A stretch of DNA of 64,000 nucleotides from JAIEPW01 sp964406035 (GCA_964406035.1 CAYOQB010000001.1:1-64000), one strand, 5' to 3'. Shown: positions 1 through 9,337, counted from the first letter of the stretch. Program-made: numbers and translations. Notes: generated by a model not told the origin, from the sequence alone.

Positions 1-2470
1 TCTGCGTTTGCCAGCCGAGGTCCTGCTGGAAGTCCACGCTCCACTGTTGCGAGTATGGAGTCTTCCAGTTCGGAGCGACAGCGCGCAGGGCCACCGGCGC
101 GGCGGATACCACCGGCACACCGGCCAGCGGATTATCCAGACGCGTGTTGGCAATGCTGACGTTGGTCACGAACGGGGCGGGATTGGTGAACACGTTCTGC
201 TGCAGGATGCCGACCAGGGCCGTATCGAAGAACAGGCCGTATCCGGCGCGCACCGAGGTCCGGCCCTTGCCGAACGGATCCCAGGCAAAGCCGAGCCGCG
301 GCGCGAAGTTCAGGTTGTTCTCGCGCGCGATCTTGTTGCCGTAGGGCGAGTTCACTCCCGCAATGATGATTCCGTTGCCGGGATCGCCCGTTCCGGGAAT
401 GCGGTTGCCGGTGGCGGGATCGATCTGAAACGCCCGCGCGGGATTGTAAAGCGAAGGATCGAAGTTCGTCAGTTGGTTGTTCGCTTCGAAGGGCTGCCGG
501 AAGTTCGAGTAGCGGATGCCCATGTTCAGGGTGAAGTTGCGAGTGATACGGAAGTCATCCTGCAGGTAGCCCTCAAAGGAGTGCTGCCGCAGATCCGGCG
601 AGAGATCGACGGAGGTCTGCGAGAAGCTGGCCGCGAAGCCGTTCAGGAAGTTCGCCCAGGCTTGCGAGTACGGATTCGTCCCAGCGGGACGCGGGGCGTT
701 GGTGAAGGAGAACGAGCCGGCGTTCGCGCCCGCGGCGTTCTCCACCTTCCGGTAGTAGTTCCAGGCGAAGCCGGCCTTTACCGTGTGGCGGCCGAGAACG
801 GCGGAGAAGTTGTCGAAGATGTTGTGATTCGTCGAGAAGTTGTTGTAAGGACCGAAGCTCGTGATCGAAGTTCCGCTGGTGAAGGCCAGGCTCGGAATGC
901 GGCCCAGCGTATTGGTGAACGGCAGCGGAATCCGCACGTTGGGCGAGTTGGCCGCGTTCACCAGGCCGGTAGGCGTCGAGAAGATGCCGCCCTTCGAATA
1001 GGAATAGCCGCCTTCGTTGTACATGCGCGGCGAAATCGTATAGGTTCCACGTCCCACGAAGGTCTTACCGGGCGAGTTGGTTTCCGTGATGGAAACGCCG
1101 GGCATGAACACGTTTGTGAACAGCCCTCCGGGCTCGATGGTGGGAATGTTGTCCTGCAGGAACCGGCCGTACAACTGCAGCCGGGACCCGAAGTTCTGAT
1201 CAACGCGGATCATCTCCTGGCGCGAATTGAAGACACCGCGCAGGGGCACGAACAGCGAGTTGATCGTGGATCCGTTGCCCGGCGCCGGAAGTTGCGAGAA
1301 CACGTCCTGGATATAGGCGCGTGCGGCCGGATTGATATTGGTGATGGTGGTCGCCGTCTGGGTGCAATCGCCGTTGGGGCCGACGCACACCGGCTGCGAG
1401 AATACGCCGCGCAGCTCGTTGGCGGTGGGCAGGATGACTTCCGCGGCATTGAAATTCACCACGCGACGGAATTCCTGGCTCCAGAAGAAGAAGGTCTTGT
1501 TGCGGCCGTCGTACAGCTTGGGGATCCACACCGGACCGCCCAAGGTGTAACCGAAGTTGTGGTAGCGGAGAGGCGGGCGCGGGGCCTTGCCATCCGGACC
1601 CGGACGCAGGTTGCGGTTGTTGAAGAAATTGTTGGCGTTCAGGTTGTTGTTGCGCCAAAACTCGTACGCGGTGCCGTGGAACTGGTTGGTTCCCGAACGG
1701 GTAATCACGCTCATTTGACCGCCGGCGGCGCGCCCAAACTCAGACGAATACGCCGACCGGACGACGCGCACTTCCTCGATCGCGTCTACGCTGGGGTAAT
1801 TGATGATGGTCAGGTTGCTGCCGCGGTCCAGAATGTCCGCGCCGTCCACCGTCCAGGCATTGGCGCTCTGGCGCTGGCCGTTCACCGAGAACGCCACCAG
1901 ATTGTTGCCGCCGGTCGGGTTGGTGGTCCCGACGAACATCGAATCCGCGGTGTTCGAAACCACGCCGGGCTGCAGCGCGAGCAATTGCGCGAAGTGGCGA
2001 TTGTTGAGCTGGAGTTCGCGCACCATGGTGCCCGAAATCAGGCCGGATTGCTGCGCGTTCTGCAATTCCACCTGCTGCGCCTGAGCCTCGACGGTGACTT
2101 CCTGAGCCACGTCACCGACTTCCAGTTCGAGGTTGATGGTCAGGCGCTCATTGACGTTCAGCTCAATGCCCGCCTGGGTGGCGCGCTTGAACCCCGGCGC
2201 CTCGGCGGTAACCGAATACCGGCCGACGGGCAGCAGCGGGGCGACATAATTCCCCGAAGCATCGGTGGTGAGCGTACGAATGACCTGGTTACGGTCAATC
2301 GCGGTCACAGTCACCTTCGCATTCGGAATGACCGCGCCGGACTTGTCGGCAACGGTGCCAAAGATACTTGCGGTCACTTCCTGGGCTGGCATGGTCACTG
2401 CCAGCGCAAGCAGACACAGGACTCCAATTCCGAGCCATTGGCGCCCGGACGTACGTACACTAAATTCCAT
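1..2470 (-). CDS. TonB-dependent receptor with carboxypeptidase-regulatory-like N-terminus (3' end outside window)
   Basis: Reading the minus strand from an ATG at 2470 gives an open frame of about 823 codons that runs off the left edge without a stop. The first ~30 residues form a signal peptide ending near PAQEV. Residues ~30-115 look like a CarboxypepD_reg-like beta-sandwich (IFGTVADKSGAVIPNAKV). A plug-like region with NGQRQSANAWTVDGAD and SVDAIEEVRVVRSAYSSEFG follows, then a long aromatic- and Asn-rich beta-barrel region. This is the Oar-like outer-membrane receptor architecture that is greatly expanded in Acidobacteria. The substrate cannot be told. It lies 56 bp downstream of a sugar kinase on the same strand and may be co-transcribed. 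The large plus-strand open frame over it is antisense shadow. Confidence 0.9.
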   Translation of the reverse strand, partial: MEFSVRTSGRQWLGIGVLCLLALAVTMPAQEVTASIFGTVADKSGAVIPNAKVTVTAIDRNQVIRTLTTDASGNYVAPLLPVGRYSVTAEAPGFKRATQAGIELNVNERLTINLELEVGDVAQEVTVEAQAQQVELQNAQQSGLISGTMVRELQLNNRHFAQLLALQPGVVSNTADSMFVGTTNPTGGNNLVAFSVNGQRQSANAWTVDGADILDRGSNLTIINYPSVDAIEEVRVVRSAYSSEFGRAAGGQMSVITRSGTNQFHGTAYEFWRNNNLNANNFFNNRNLRPGPDGKAPRPPLRYHNFGYTLGGPVWIPKLYDGRNKTFFFWSQEFRRVVNFNAAEVILPTANELRGVFSQPVCVGPNGDCTQTATTITNINPAARAYIQDVFSQLPAPGNGSTINSLFVPLRGVFNSRQEMIRVDQNFGSRLQLYGRFLQDNIPTIEPGGLFTNVFMPGVSITETNSPGKTFVGRGTYTISPRMYNEGGYSYSKGGIFSTPTGLVNAANSPNVRIPLPFTNTLGRIPSLAFTSGTSITSFGPYNNFSTNHNIFDNFSAVLGRHTVKAGFAWNYYRKVENAAGANAGSFSFTNAPRPAGTNPYSQAWANFLNGFAASFSQTSVDLSPDLRQHSFEGYLQDDFRITRNFTLNMGIRYSNFRQPFEANNQLTNFDPSLYNPARAFQIDPATGNRIPGTGDPGNGIIIAGVNSPYGNKIARENNLNFAPRLGFAWDPFGKGRTSVRAGYGLFFDTALVGILQQNVFTNPAPFVTNVSIANTRLDNPLAGVPVVSAAPVALRAVAPNWKTPYSQQWSVDFQQDLGWQTQ

Positions 2471-2526
2471 AGAGAAACCCCCAGAAGCTATCTGCTTCGA
2501 TTCTGTTACAGGATACCAGAACAGGC

Positions 2527-3474
2527 TTATGCGGTTGGAACGGACGGAGTGTCCGGACTTGACATCTGTTGCAGCCAGGCTGAGGTTTCCTGCCAGGAGC
2601 GAACGCCGGCAGTGGCGCCCAAGGCGGTGACGGAGAGCGCGCCCACCGCATTGGCGATCCGGGCGCACTCCTCGGGCGGGAGACCGCGCCCGTGCGCCGC
2701 CAGGAAGCCGCCGGCGAAACAGTCCCCTGCCCCTGTCGTGTCAATCACTTGCACTGGCAGACCCGGAATCCGTAGGCTGCCGCCGGGTTGCACCAGGTCG
2801 CATCCGGCGGCGCCACGCTTCAGCAGAACGGAGGCCACGCCGGCATCCACGAGGCGGCGAGCGGCTTCAGCGCTATCCTCAACATTCGTAAGGTGGCAGG
2901 CTTCCATTTCATTCGCAAACAGGAAGTCGGCAAGCGGGAGGCAGGGTCCGAGAACTGTAAGCCATTCGCCTTTGGAGTCCCAGCCGGTGTCGATCGATGT
3001 GGTCCAGCCTCGCGACCGTGCTTCGGCCAGCATCGCCGGGGCGGCGCGGCGCAGTCCGGGGACCGAGAAGATGTTGGCGACGTGCAGGTGGGAAAAGCCC
3101 TGCGGCACCGGTTCGGGTTGTGAGTAGGCCTCAAGGCTCGCGCCGGGAGCGTGGAGGAAGGATCGCTGACCGCCGGCGCCAACCAGCACGACCGTCGCGG
3201 CGGAGGGGAGCGAGGAGATGCGGACGTGGCCAAGCTGGACGCCTGCCGAGCGGAGGCATTCGGAAATTCGATCGCCGGCTTCGTCGCTTCCGATACTGCC
3301 CCAGAACGCGGCGGAAGCGCCGAGCTTCGCTGCGGCAAAGGCGGTGTTGGCGCCGTTTCCGCCCAGGCCGGTTGTAATGCGGTCGACCCAAACGGAAACT
3401 CCCCAGCGGATTTCGTCAACCGGGCGGACCAGCGTGTCCCATGCGGCGTTGCCCGCGCACAGGATGCCGCTCAC
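2527..3474 (-). CDS. PfkB-family carbohydrate kinase
   Basis: A 315-residue cytoplasmic kinase of the ribokinase/PfkB superfamily, which transfers the ATP gamma-phosphate to a sugar or nucleoside hydroxyl. The N-terminal substrate-binding glycine signature is seen as GGNGANTAFAAAKLGA, and the C-terminal family signature as DTTGAGDCFAGGF near residue 250, which contains the catalytic Asp and the anion hole. Length is normal. The substrate (ribose, fructose, adenosine or a ketodeoxy sugar) is not deducible. Its start overlaps the stop of the upstream membrane-anchored gene by 4 bp (ATGA), so the two are probably translationally coupled. Confidence 0.9.
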   Translation of the reverse strand: MSGILCAGNAAWDTLVRPVDEIRWGVSVWVDRITTGLGGNGANTAFAAAKLGASAAFWGSIGSDEAGDRISECLRSAGVQLGHVRISSLPSAATVVLVGAGGQRSFLHAPGASLEAYSQPEPVPQGFSHLHVANIFSVPGLRRAAPAMLAEARSRGWTTSIDTGWDSKGEWLTVLGPCLPLADFLFANEMEACHLTNVEDSAEAARRLVDAGVASVLLKRGAAGCDLVQPGGSLRIPGLPVQVIDTTGAGDCFAGGFLAAHGRGLPPEECARIANAVGALSVTALGATAGVRSWQETSAWLQQMSSPDTPSVPTA

Positions 3475-4409
3475 TGCAACGCGCCTCCGGCGAGATTCTC
3501 GATGAACGCGGTTTCCATCGGCCAGCGTCCGAAAACAGAGGCGCCGCGCTGCTCGAAGGCGCCGCCCGCAAGAAGTCCGCTGAAGTCAGCGGGGTTGGGC
3601 TTCTGGTTCTCGCGTTCCAGCATCTTGCGCAGCAGACCGGTGGTCTCGGCGAGTTGATCGCGCAACTTCGCGGCCGCCGAGGGGGACTGGCAGGCGATTT
3701 CGACGGTCATCTGGAGGCGATCGCCGGAAGGTCCTATGGCGAAGACGGTGCGTTCCGCCTCGGCCAGCGCGTTGACGAAGGCTCGGGTGCCGGGCGGCGG
3801 GTCCGTGAGACTCTGGAAAACGGCGCCAGGGGCGAGAATCCAGACCGGCTCGGCCGGAAGCTGCGGACGGGCGTCGCGGGGACGGCTGGAGATCGCTTCG
3901 GCGGCCCAGGAATCCGCGCTGACGGCCAGCGCCATCACGTCGTTGCGGAGCGGCAGAAAGGTAATGAAGCGGTCGGGCTGGGTGGCCGGAACGCGGCAGA
4001 AACTCAGCCGGCACTGCCCTCCGGCGCTGTTGGCGTAGTTGATGATCTTGCGCCAGTCGAAGCTGCCTCGCAGAACGAAGTAATTGGCTTCCTTGGTCAC
4101 GAGGGCGGCGACGCCTTCCAGGTCGCTGAGGTAATCAAAGCCGGTCTGCTGGACGAACTGGCTGTATTCGAGGTCCTGGGTGGACTTGGATCCGGCGATC
4201 AGGCCCAGTAAGCCGCCCTCGCGCAGGTCGGCGACATCGATGTAAAACAGGGTCCCCTGGCGTTCCGGAAGCAGCGCCACGAGGTCGGCGGGGGTGGAAG
4301 CGCCGCGATCCCGCCACCACGCCGCGAACGCCAGCAGGCCTCCGCAAAGGGCCATTACGGCGAAGGCAAGCTGCCAGGGCCTGATGCGAAAGCGGGGTGC
4401 CGAAGCCAC
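3471..4409 (-). CDS. Membrane-anchored hypothetical protein
   Basis: 312 residues. One N-terminal hydrophobic segment (about residues 13-28, LAFAVMALCGGLLAFAAWW) follows a basic start, which predicts a signal anchor with the bulk outside the cytoplasm. The rest is globular, with no family I can name. It resembles acidobacterial proteins that score 'lipid-like' or cofactor-free domains, with repeated phrases such as FYIDVADLREGGLLGL. It sits between aroF (9-bp gap) and the sugar kinase (4-bp overlap), so it is part of that transcription unit. No enzyme motif is visible. Confidence 0.75.
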   Translation of the reverse strand: MASAPRFRIRPWQLAFAVMALCGGLLAFAAWWRDRGASTPADLVALLPERQGTLFYIDVADLREGGLLGLIAGSKSTQDLEYSQFVQQTGFDYLSDLEGVAALVTKEANYFVLRGSFDWRKIINYANSAGGQCRLSFCRVPATQPDRFITFLPLRNDVMALAVSADSWAAEAISSRPRDARPQLPAEPVWILAPGAVFQSLTDPPPGTRAFVNALAEAERTVFAIGPSGDRLQMTVEIACQSPSAAAKLRDQLAETTGLLRKMLERENQKPNPADFSGLLAGGAFEQRGASVFGRWPMETAFIENLAGGALQ

Positions 4410-4418
4410 ACCCGAAGG

Positions 4419-5453
4419 TTACACCGGGGTCAAAGCGCCTGTCATCTGGCGGCGTAGCGCGATATAGCCGTCCAGGTCGCGCATCATCCGGTGGAACTGG
4501 CCGATATCGAGGGACTGCGCGCCGTCGCTCATGGCCTTTTCGGGGCAGGGGTGGACCTCCACCATCAAGCCGTCGGCGCCAATGGCGACGGCGGCGCGCG
4601 ACAGCGCCGGCACCAGGCCGCGCTTGCCGGTGGCGTGGCTGGGATCGACGATCACCGGCAGATGCGTCAGTTCCTCGAGCACGGCGACCGCGACAATGTC
4701 GCAGGTGTTGCGGGTTGCGGTTTCGAAGGTGCGGATACCGCGCTCGCACAGGATCACGTTGGGATTGCCGTGCGCCACCACGTACTCGGCGGACATCAGC
4801 AGTTCGCGAATGGTGGAGCTGAGGCCGCGCTTCAGCATCACGGGCTTGCCGCAACGGCCCAGCGACTTGAGCAAGGCAAAGTTCTGCATATTGCGCGCGC
4901 CCACCTGCAGGATGTCGGCGTAGGACGCGACGAGTTCGACGTCGCGGTCGCTCATCACCTCGGTGATGATGCCCAGACCAGTCTCGCGGCGGGCGCGGTC
5001 CAGCAGCTTCAGCCCGTCCTCCTCCAATCCCTGGAATTCATACGGGGAAGTCCGCGGCTTGAATGCGCCACCGCGCAGCAACTGCGCGCCACCCGCGGCA
5101 ACGGCGTACGCCGTCTCCAGAATCTGCCGCTCGCTTTCCACCGAGCAGGGACCGGCCATGACCACGAAGTCATCCCCCCCGATCTCGCTGTCGCGGACGC
5201 GGATGCGGGTGTCCTCGGGCCGAAACTCACGGCTGACGAACTTGTAGGGCGCGGAGATGCGGACCGCGTTTTCCACCTGGGGCATGGCTTCGATGCTTTC
5301 CAGGCAAGGCGTGACGTCGCCCACGCCGACGACTCCGATGACCACGCGTTCTTCGCCCTCAATGGAGTGGATTTTGTAGCCGAAATCGCGGACGCGCTCG
5401 CAAACCTGGTCGATTTCCTGGCGCGTGGAATGCCGCCGCATGGAGATGATCAT
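4419..5453 (-). CDS. aroF: 3-deoxy-7-phosphoheptulonate (DAHP) synthase, type I-beta
   Basis: Condenses phosphoenolpyruvate and erythrose 4-phosphate in the first step of the shikimate pathway. 344 residues: an N-terminal ferredoxin-like regulatory domain (~1-75, GYKIHSIEGEERVVIGVVG) typical of the AroAI-beta subclass, then a TIM barrel with VMAGPCSVES, LRGGAFKPRTSPYEFQG, KRGLSSTIREL and VIVDPSHATGKR. These contain the PEP- and metal-binding residues. Length fits the family (about 338-350). The start ATG at 5453 gives a complete regulatory domain. It is the first clear biosynthetic gene of a minus-strand unit continuing into 4409 and 3474. A perfect 8-bp inverted repeat lies about 70 bp upstream. 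Confidence 0.95.
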   Translation of the reverse strand: MIISMRRHSTRQEIDQVCERVRDFGYKIHSIEGEERVVIGVVGVGDVTPCLESIEAMPQVENAVRISAPYKFVSREFRPEDTRIRVRDSEIGGDDFVVMAGPCSVESERQILETAYAVAAGGAQLLRGGAFKPRTSPYEFQGLEEDGLKLLDRARRETGLGIITEVMSDRDVELVASYADILQVGARNMQNFALLKSLGRCGKPVMLKRGLSSTIRELLMSAEYVVAHGNPNVILCERGIRTFETATRNTCDIVAVAVLEELTHLPVIVDPSHATGKRGLVPALSRAAVAIGADGLMVEVHPCPEKAMSDGAQSLDIGQFHRMMRDLDGYIALRRQMTGALTPV

Positions 5454-5521
5454 GACAGCACTAGCGTAGCTTCACGATCGCATGTTTGTCAATTGGAATC
5501 ATCGAGATAGCAACACCACCT

Positions 5522-5544
5522 TGCGGTAGTGTATAGCTACCGCA
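5522..5544. repeat. 8-bp perfect inverted repeat between KTSC-like gene and aroF
   Basis: TGCGGTAG (5522-5529) and CTACCGCA (5537-5544) are separated by 7 nt. On the minus strand the first arm ends in the TAG stop of the small KTSC-like gene. The hairpin lies at the gene end, 69-91 bp before the aroF start. There is no U tract, so it is a weak terminator candidate; an mRNA-stabilising or attenuator role before aroF is equally possible. Confidence 0.5.
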
Positions 5545-5758
5545 GTTCCTGCGTGGGGGAGTCGGAGTGCGGCGGCACTCCGACTTTCAGTAGACCTTCG
5601 TAAATCTGCCGGGCAGAGTTGATCTGAAAGGCTTTAAAGCTGGGCGAGTAGTTGCGGAACCAGACGTACAACTCGCGGGTGACGGCGTTGTATCCGACCG
5701 AGGCGATCTGGCTCAGCCGGACTTCCGTATCCGGAAGGTTGACGATCGGATCTTCCAT
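5537..5758 (-). CDS. KTSC-domain-like small protein
   Basis: A 73-residue protein from the ATG at 5758. The frame stays open further upstream, but only through the antisense of the TPR gene. Residues 12-60 (LSQIASVGYNAVTRELYVWF, then FQINSARQIYEGLLK) resemble the KTSC fold: a short beta meander binding small ligands or nucleic acid, seen alone or fused to lysyl-tRNA synthetase. The canonical KTSC Tyr-Tyr pattern is only partly kept. It begins 5 bp after the TPR gene stop, so it is almost certainly co-transcribed. The assignment is by pattern only. Confidence 0.6.
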   Translation of the reverse strand: MEDPIVNLPDTEVRLSQIASVGYNAVTRELYVWFRNYSPSFKAFQINSARQIYEGLLKVGVPPHSDSPTQELR

Positions 5759-5763
5759 GGCAG

Positions 5764-7824
5764 CTACTGGTTGGGGGATCGCTGACCCTCGCGAGCCAGG
5801 CGGACCTTGGCGTTTTCCAGCTTGCGGTTGACCTTGGCGATCTCGCCGGAATCGCGGTCGGCGGGCGAGCTGGATTCCCATTCGCGCAGCGAGAGCTGCC
5901 ACTGCGCCACCGCTTCCTTCAGCTTGCCCTGCTTCAGGTAGACATCGCCCAAGTGGTCGTGGACGGTGGGGTCGCGGGAGACGCGTTCGAGCGACCGCTT
6001 CAGGTAATCCTCGGCTTCCTCGTACTTGCCCAGGCGATAGTAGGCCCAACCCAGGCTGTCGAGGTAGGCGCCGTTGAAGGGCTCGCGTTCGACGGCCTGC
6101 TGGATGAGCTTCAGGGCTTCCTGCAGCCGCTCGCCGCGATCCGCCAGCATGTAGCCGAGGTAGTTCATTGCGGCGGCGCTCTCGGGATTCACCTTGAGCA
6201 CTTTCCGGAACTCGGCTTCAGCCTGGTCGTGCTTTTTCTGTTTCTCGAAGAGAGCGCCGCGCATGAAGTGGACGGTTTCGCGCTCGTCGTCGGTCTTGGA
6301 CATCCGCTCCGCCGCGTCGATCTCGCGGGCGGCGTCTTCATAACGCTTGGCCTTATCGTAGATCTGAGCCAGCGTGATGTGCGTTTCGCGGTCGTCCTTG
6401 CCATCGAACAACTGCTTCACGTCGGCGATGGCGGCATCAGTCTTGCCGGTTTCGGAATAGATGCCGGCGCGGACCAGGCGCACCAGCCGGTCATTCGGAA
6501 ACTTCTTGAAGGCGGCGTCGGCTTCCTGCTCGGCTTTGACAAATTCCTTGGCCAGGCGGTAGGTGTCGGCGATCTGGGCGGCGGAGCGGGCGGCGGTGTC
6601 GGAATCGAGCTCCGCGATCTGCTTGTAAGTATCGACGGCGAGTTGCGTCTGTTCGGTGTTGCGGTACATCTGCGCCAGCCGCTCCATCAGCAGTACGCGG
6701 TTCTGGCGCTCGGCCTGATTGTAGCTGCGCTTGGCGGTTTGCGTCAGCATGTCCTTCATCAGGTTGATGCCCTGGGTGAACTTGCCTTCGGCTTCGTATA
6801 GGTTGACTTCGTTGTAGCGAACTTCCAGGTTGTTGGGATCGAGTTCGCGAGCCTTGTCGGCGGCGGCGCGGGCTTTCTCCCATTGGCGCTGCTGGCGGTA
6901 GATCTGCGAAAGGCGGAGGTGGCTCTGGACGTCCCGTGGTTCCTCGGCGGCAAGTTCGGTGTAGATCTTCTCGGCTTCCTCCAACTGATTGGAGAACAGC
7001 AGGTCCTGGGCCAGGGCGCGCTTCAACTGCGGGGCCTGGCTGGGGGCCAGCTCGATGGCTTTCTTGAGGGTCTCGGCCGCGAGGCTGAACTCCCGCATCT
7101 GCTCGTAGGCTTCGGCGAGGGCGGCGAGGCTGCGGGCGGAGGGGTTCTTCGCCGCAACTTTCTCCAGCAGCTCGGAGGCGCGCTTGTTGTCGCCCAGGTC
7201 GGCGTACACCTGCGCGAGCCCGCTCATGGCGTCTTCGTTTTCCGCGTCCAACTCCAGCGCCTTCTTGTAAGCCTTCTCGGATTCGACGGAATTCTGGCCG
7301 ACCTTGTGCAGGCGGCCGAGCATCAGCCAACTGGCGCCGTCCTTGGGATCACGCTCGACGATCCTGGCGTACTGCTCGGTGGCTTTCTTGAGCATGTTCT
7401 CGTCAAGGCGGTTGCCCTGGGAGTCGCCGATCATGCGGGTGTAGATGCGCGCCAGAATGCGCCGTTCGTTCAGGTCCTCGGGGTTCTGGCGGAGCGCTTC
7501 CTCGCTTTCGCTGACGGCGGAGCGGAGGCGTCCAGACTGGATATAGAGATCGGAGAGTTCCTCGGCGATGAAGCTGGCGTTGGGATCGGTCTTCAGCGCG
7601 AGCCGCAGGTTTTCGATTGCCTTGGTGAAGTAGTCGCCGCGGTTGCCATAAACGCCGGCGAGTTCCGAATACAGACGGCCGAGCGAATAGTAGTAATAAG
7701 AAGAGCTTTTGTCCTGCTTGGGTTTCTTCGTTTCAGCAGGCTGGCCGAAGGCCAGGAAAGCCCCTGGCAAAAGAATGGCCATGATGCGGCGCTGCCGGCT
7801 CCAGATGCTCGTCAATCGAATCAT
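5764..7824 (-). CDS. Large tetratricopeptide-repeat protein
   Basis: 686 residues with an N-terminal hydrophobic segment (~14-28, MAILLPGAFLAFGQ) acting as signal peptide or anchor, then at least a dozen 34-residue TPR units from ~45 to the C-terminus. Clear examples are AEAEFRKVLKVNPESAAAMN and EEAEDYLKRSLERVSRDPT. The spacing of Ala and Tyr/Leu at TPR positions 8, 20 and 27 is regular. These are protein-interaction scaffolds, here probably periplasmic. It is divergent from miaA with a 90-bp shared upstream region, and its downstream partner is a KTSC-like gene. No catalytic domain is seen. Confidence 0.9.
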   Translation of the reverse strand: MIRLTSIWSRQRRIMAILLPGAFLAFGQPAETKKPKQDKSSSYYYYSLGRLYSELAGVYGNRGDYFTKAIENLRLALKTDPNASFIAEELSDLYIQSGRLRSAVSESEEALRQNPEDLNERRILARIYTRMIGDSQGNRLDENMLKKATEQYARIVERDPKDGASWLMLGRLHKVGQNSVESEKAYKKALELDAENEDAMSGLAQVYADLGDNKRASELLEKVAAKNPSARSLAALAEAYEQMREFSLAAETLKKAIELAPSQAPQLKRALAQDLLFSNQLEEAEKIYTELAAEEPRDVQSHLRLSQIYRQQRQWEKARAAADKARELDPNNLEVRYNEVNLYEAEGKFTQGINLMKDMLTQTAKRSYNQAERQNRVLLMERLAQMYRNTEQTQLAVDTYKQIAELDSDTAARSAAQIADTYRLAKEFVKAEQEADAAFKKFPNDRLVRLVRAGIYSETGKTDAAIADVKQLFDGKDDRETHITLAQIYDKAKRYEDAAREIDAAERMSKTDDERETVHFMRGALFEKQKKHDQAEAEFRKVLKVNPESAAAMNYLGYMLADRGERLQEALKLIQQAVEREPFNGAYLDSLGWAYYRLGKYEEAEDYLKRSLERVSRDPTVHDHLGDVYLKQGKLKEAVAQWQLSLREWESSSPADRDSGEIAKVNRKLENAKVRLAREGQRSPNQ

Positions 7825-7890
7825 CCGAACTCACTTTCCGCCCCGGCTGCGTACCGGGACACTGATCCCTGGACCTAGTATAACCCTGCT

Positions 7891-7905
7891 GTAACAGGCT
7901 GTTAC
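7891..7905. promoter_or_regulatory. Short dyad in the TPR/miaA divergent promoter region
   Basis: GTAACA (7891-7896) and TGTTAC (7900-7905) form a perfect 6-bp inverted repeat around GGC. It sits 9 bp before the GTG start of miaA and 66 bp before the TPR start. The size suits a dimeric regulator site, but it could equally be an mRNA hairpin covering the miaA ribosome-binding region. No regulator is assigned. Confidence 0.3.
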
Positions 7906-7914
7906 GATAACCCG

Positions 7915-8850
7915 GTGGAGCGTTCGCTGGTCGCTGTCGTGGGCCCCACCGGGTCCGGCAAAAGCTCGTTTTCCCTGGCTCTCGCGGAGGCGTTGGACGG
8001 CGAGATCGTGAACTGCGACTCGCTTCAGGTGTACCGCTGGTTCGACATCGGCACGGCGAAACTGACCGAAGCCGAACGTCGCGGGGTTCCTCACCACCTG
8101 ATGGACGTGCTGAACGCCCAGGAGGTTTTCACCGCGGGCGAATATGCGCGGCGCGCCGCCGCGGCGATCGAGGAGATCGCCGCCCGGGGCAAGCTGCCGG
8201 TGGTGGCCGGAGGAACGGGTTTTTATCTGAAAGCGCTGCTGGAGGGACTGTCGCCCGCGCCGCGGCGGGATGAGGAGTTGCGGACACGGCTGGCGCGGCG
8301 CCCATCGGAGGTGCTGCACCGAATGCTGCGGCGCTGGGATCCGGACGCGGCGGCGCGGATCCACGCCAACGATCGCAACAAGCTGGTCCGCGCGGTGGAA
8401 GTTTGCCTGCTCGCGCGGCGTCCGCTGACCGAGGTACATCGGGAAGCGCGCCGCCCGCTGCAAGGATTTCGCGTTCTGAAGATCGGGCTCAACCCGCCCA
8501 GGGCGGAGTTACGAAGCGCGATTGATGCTCGCGTACAAGAGATGTTCGCTTCGGGGCTGGTGGAGGAGGTTCGCGGGATTTTGGCGCGCGGCTGCACCGG
8601 CACGGAAAAACCTTTCGAGGCAATCGGCTACCGGCAGGCGCTGGCGGTGGCACGCGGCGCCCTAGGCGTGGCGGAGGCGATCGAGTCGACGCAAATCGAG
8701 ACCAGACAATACGCGAAACGGCAGATGACATGGTTCCGCCGGGATCAGGATGTTCGCTGGCTGCACGGATTCGGCCATCGTCCGGAAACGCGACAAAGCG
8801 GTGTCCGATTGGTGCACGATTGGGAAAAACATTTCGACCACATTTCGTGA
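7915..8850 (+). CDS. miaA: tRNA dimethylallyltransferase
   Basis: Transfers a dimethylallyl group to the N6 of A37 in tRNAs reading UNN codons. 311 residues with the P-loop GPTGSGKSSFSLALAE (~10-25), the substrate signature NCDSLQVYRWFDIGTAK, VPHHLMDV, VVAGGTGFYLKALLEG, and the C-terminal tRNA-contact region ETRQYAKRQMTWFRRD. The start is a GTG at 7915; no ATG lies before the P-loop. In many bacteria hfq follows miaA, but here the next gene is a small secreted protein, so there is no hfq at this locus. Confidence 0.96.
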   Translation: MERSLVAVVGPTGSGKSSFSLALAEALDGEIVNCDSLQVYRWFDIGTAKLTEAERRGVPHHLMDVLNAQEVFTAGEYARRAAAAIEEIAARGKLPVVAGGTGFYLKALLEGLSPAPRRDEELRTRLARRPSEVLHRMLRRWDPDAAARIHANDRNKLVRAVEVCLLARRPLTEVHREARRPLQGFRVLKIGLNPPRAELRSAIDARVQEMFASGLVEEVRGILARGCTGTEKPFEAIGYRQALAVARGALGVAEAIESTQIETRQYAKRQMTWFRRDQDVRWLHGFGHRPETRQSGVRLVHDWEKHFDHIS

Positions 8851-8952
8851 GCGTGTTTTTTCGACGAGCGGCGGAACAAACTTCAAGATCGTCCGTATAA
8901 GCCTGTGTGAGGCCGGTAGAGCCTCGAAAGCAACCAGGAGCAAGTCAAGCAC

Positions 8953-9282
8953 ATGAAGTTCAAAACTCTCTCTCTCACTCTCGCGACTTTGGCATTCAGC
9001 GCGATTTCGTTCGCCGCGACTTCGCACAAGGTAACTCTCTTTCAGCCTTCACTGGTGAACGGGCAGGAACTGGCGCCCGGCGAGTACAAGGTTGTGGTCG
9101 ACAACAACAAAGCGGTTTTCTCCAGCGCCGGCAAGCAGAAGCTGGAAGCTCCCGTGAAACTGGAGACCGCCGACGAGAAGTTCTCCAGCACGTCCGTCCG
9201 TTACCAGAATGGCGACGGCAAGTACCGCGTCCGCGAAATCCGCGTGGGCGGATCGAAGACGAAGCTGGTGTTCGACAACTAA
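8953..9282 (+). CDS. Small secreted hypothetical protein
   Basis: 109 residues beginning with a clear signal peptide (MKFKTLSLTLATLAFSAISF, cleavage near FAA-TS). The mature part (about 88 residues) is lysine- and valine-rich with beta propensity (ATSHKVTLFQPSLVNGQEL, APGEYKVVVDNNKAVFSS). Short secreted proteins of this kind are frequent in Acidobacteria, but no function is known to me. An AGGAG-like site precedes the ATG, and a strong terminator hairpin 30 bp after the stop makes it look monocistronic. Confidence 0.85.
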   Translation: MKFKTLSLTLATLAFSAISFAATSHKVTLFQPSLVNGQELAPGEYKVVVDNNKAVFSSAGKQKLEAPVKLETADEKFSSTSVRYQNGDGKYRVREIRVGGSKTKLVFDN

Positions 9283-9311
9283 GACGAATCCACATTCCTC
9301 CGGTGACCGCG

Positions 9312-9337
9312 AAGGGCGGGATTGCGATCCCGCCCTT
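9312..9337 (+). terminator. Intrinsic terminator hairpin
   Basis: AAGGGCGGGAT (9312-9322) and ATCCCGCCCTT (9327-9337) form an 11-bp perfect stem with a 4-nt loop, followed by TGTGTTT. It lies 30 bp after the small secreted protein gene and 37 bp before the next start. Confidence 0.8.

Noticed and set aside
8..3127. A 1039-codon open frame on the plus strand
   Set aside because: Antisense of the TonB receptor and sugar kinase; His/Arg/Gly-rich composition typical of shadow frames in high-GC DNA.
8851..8952. hfq downstream of miaA
   Set aside because: The 102-bp gap contains no Sm-fold coding frame.
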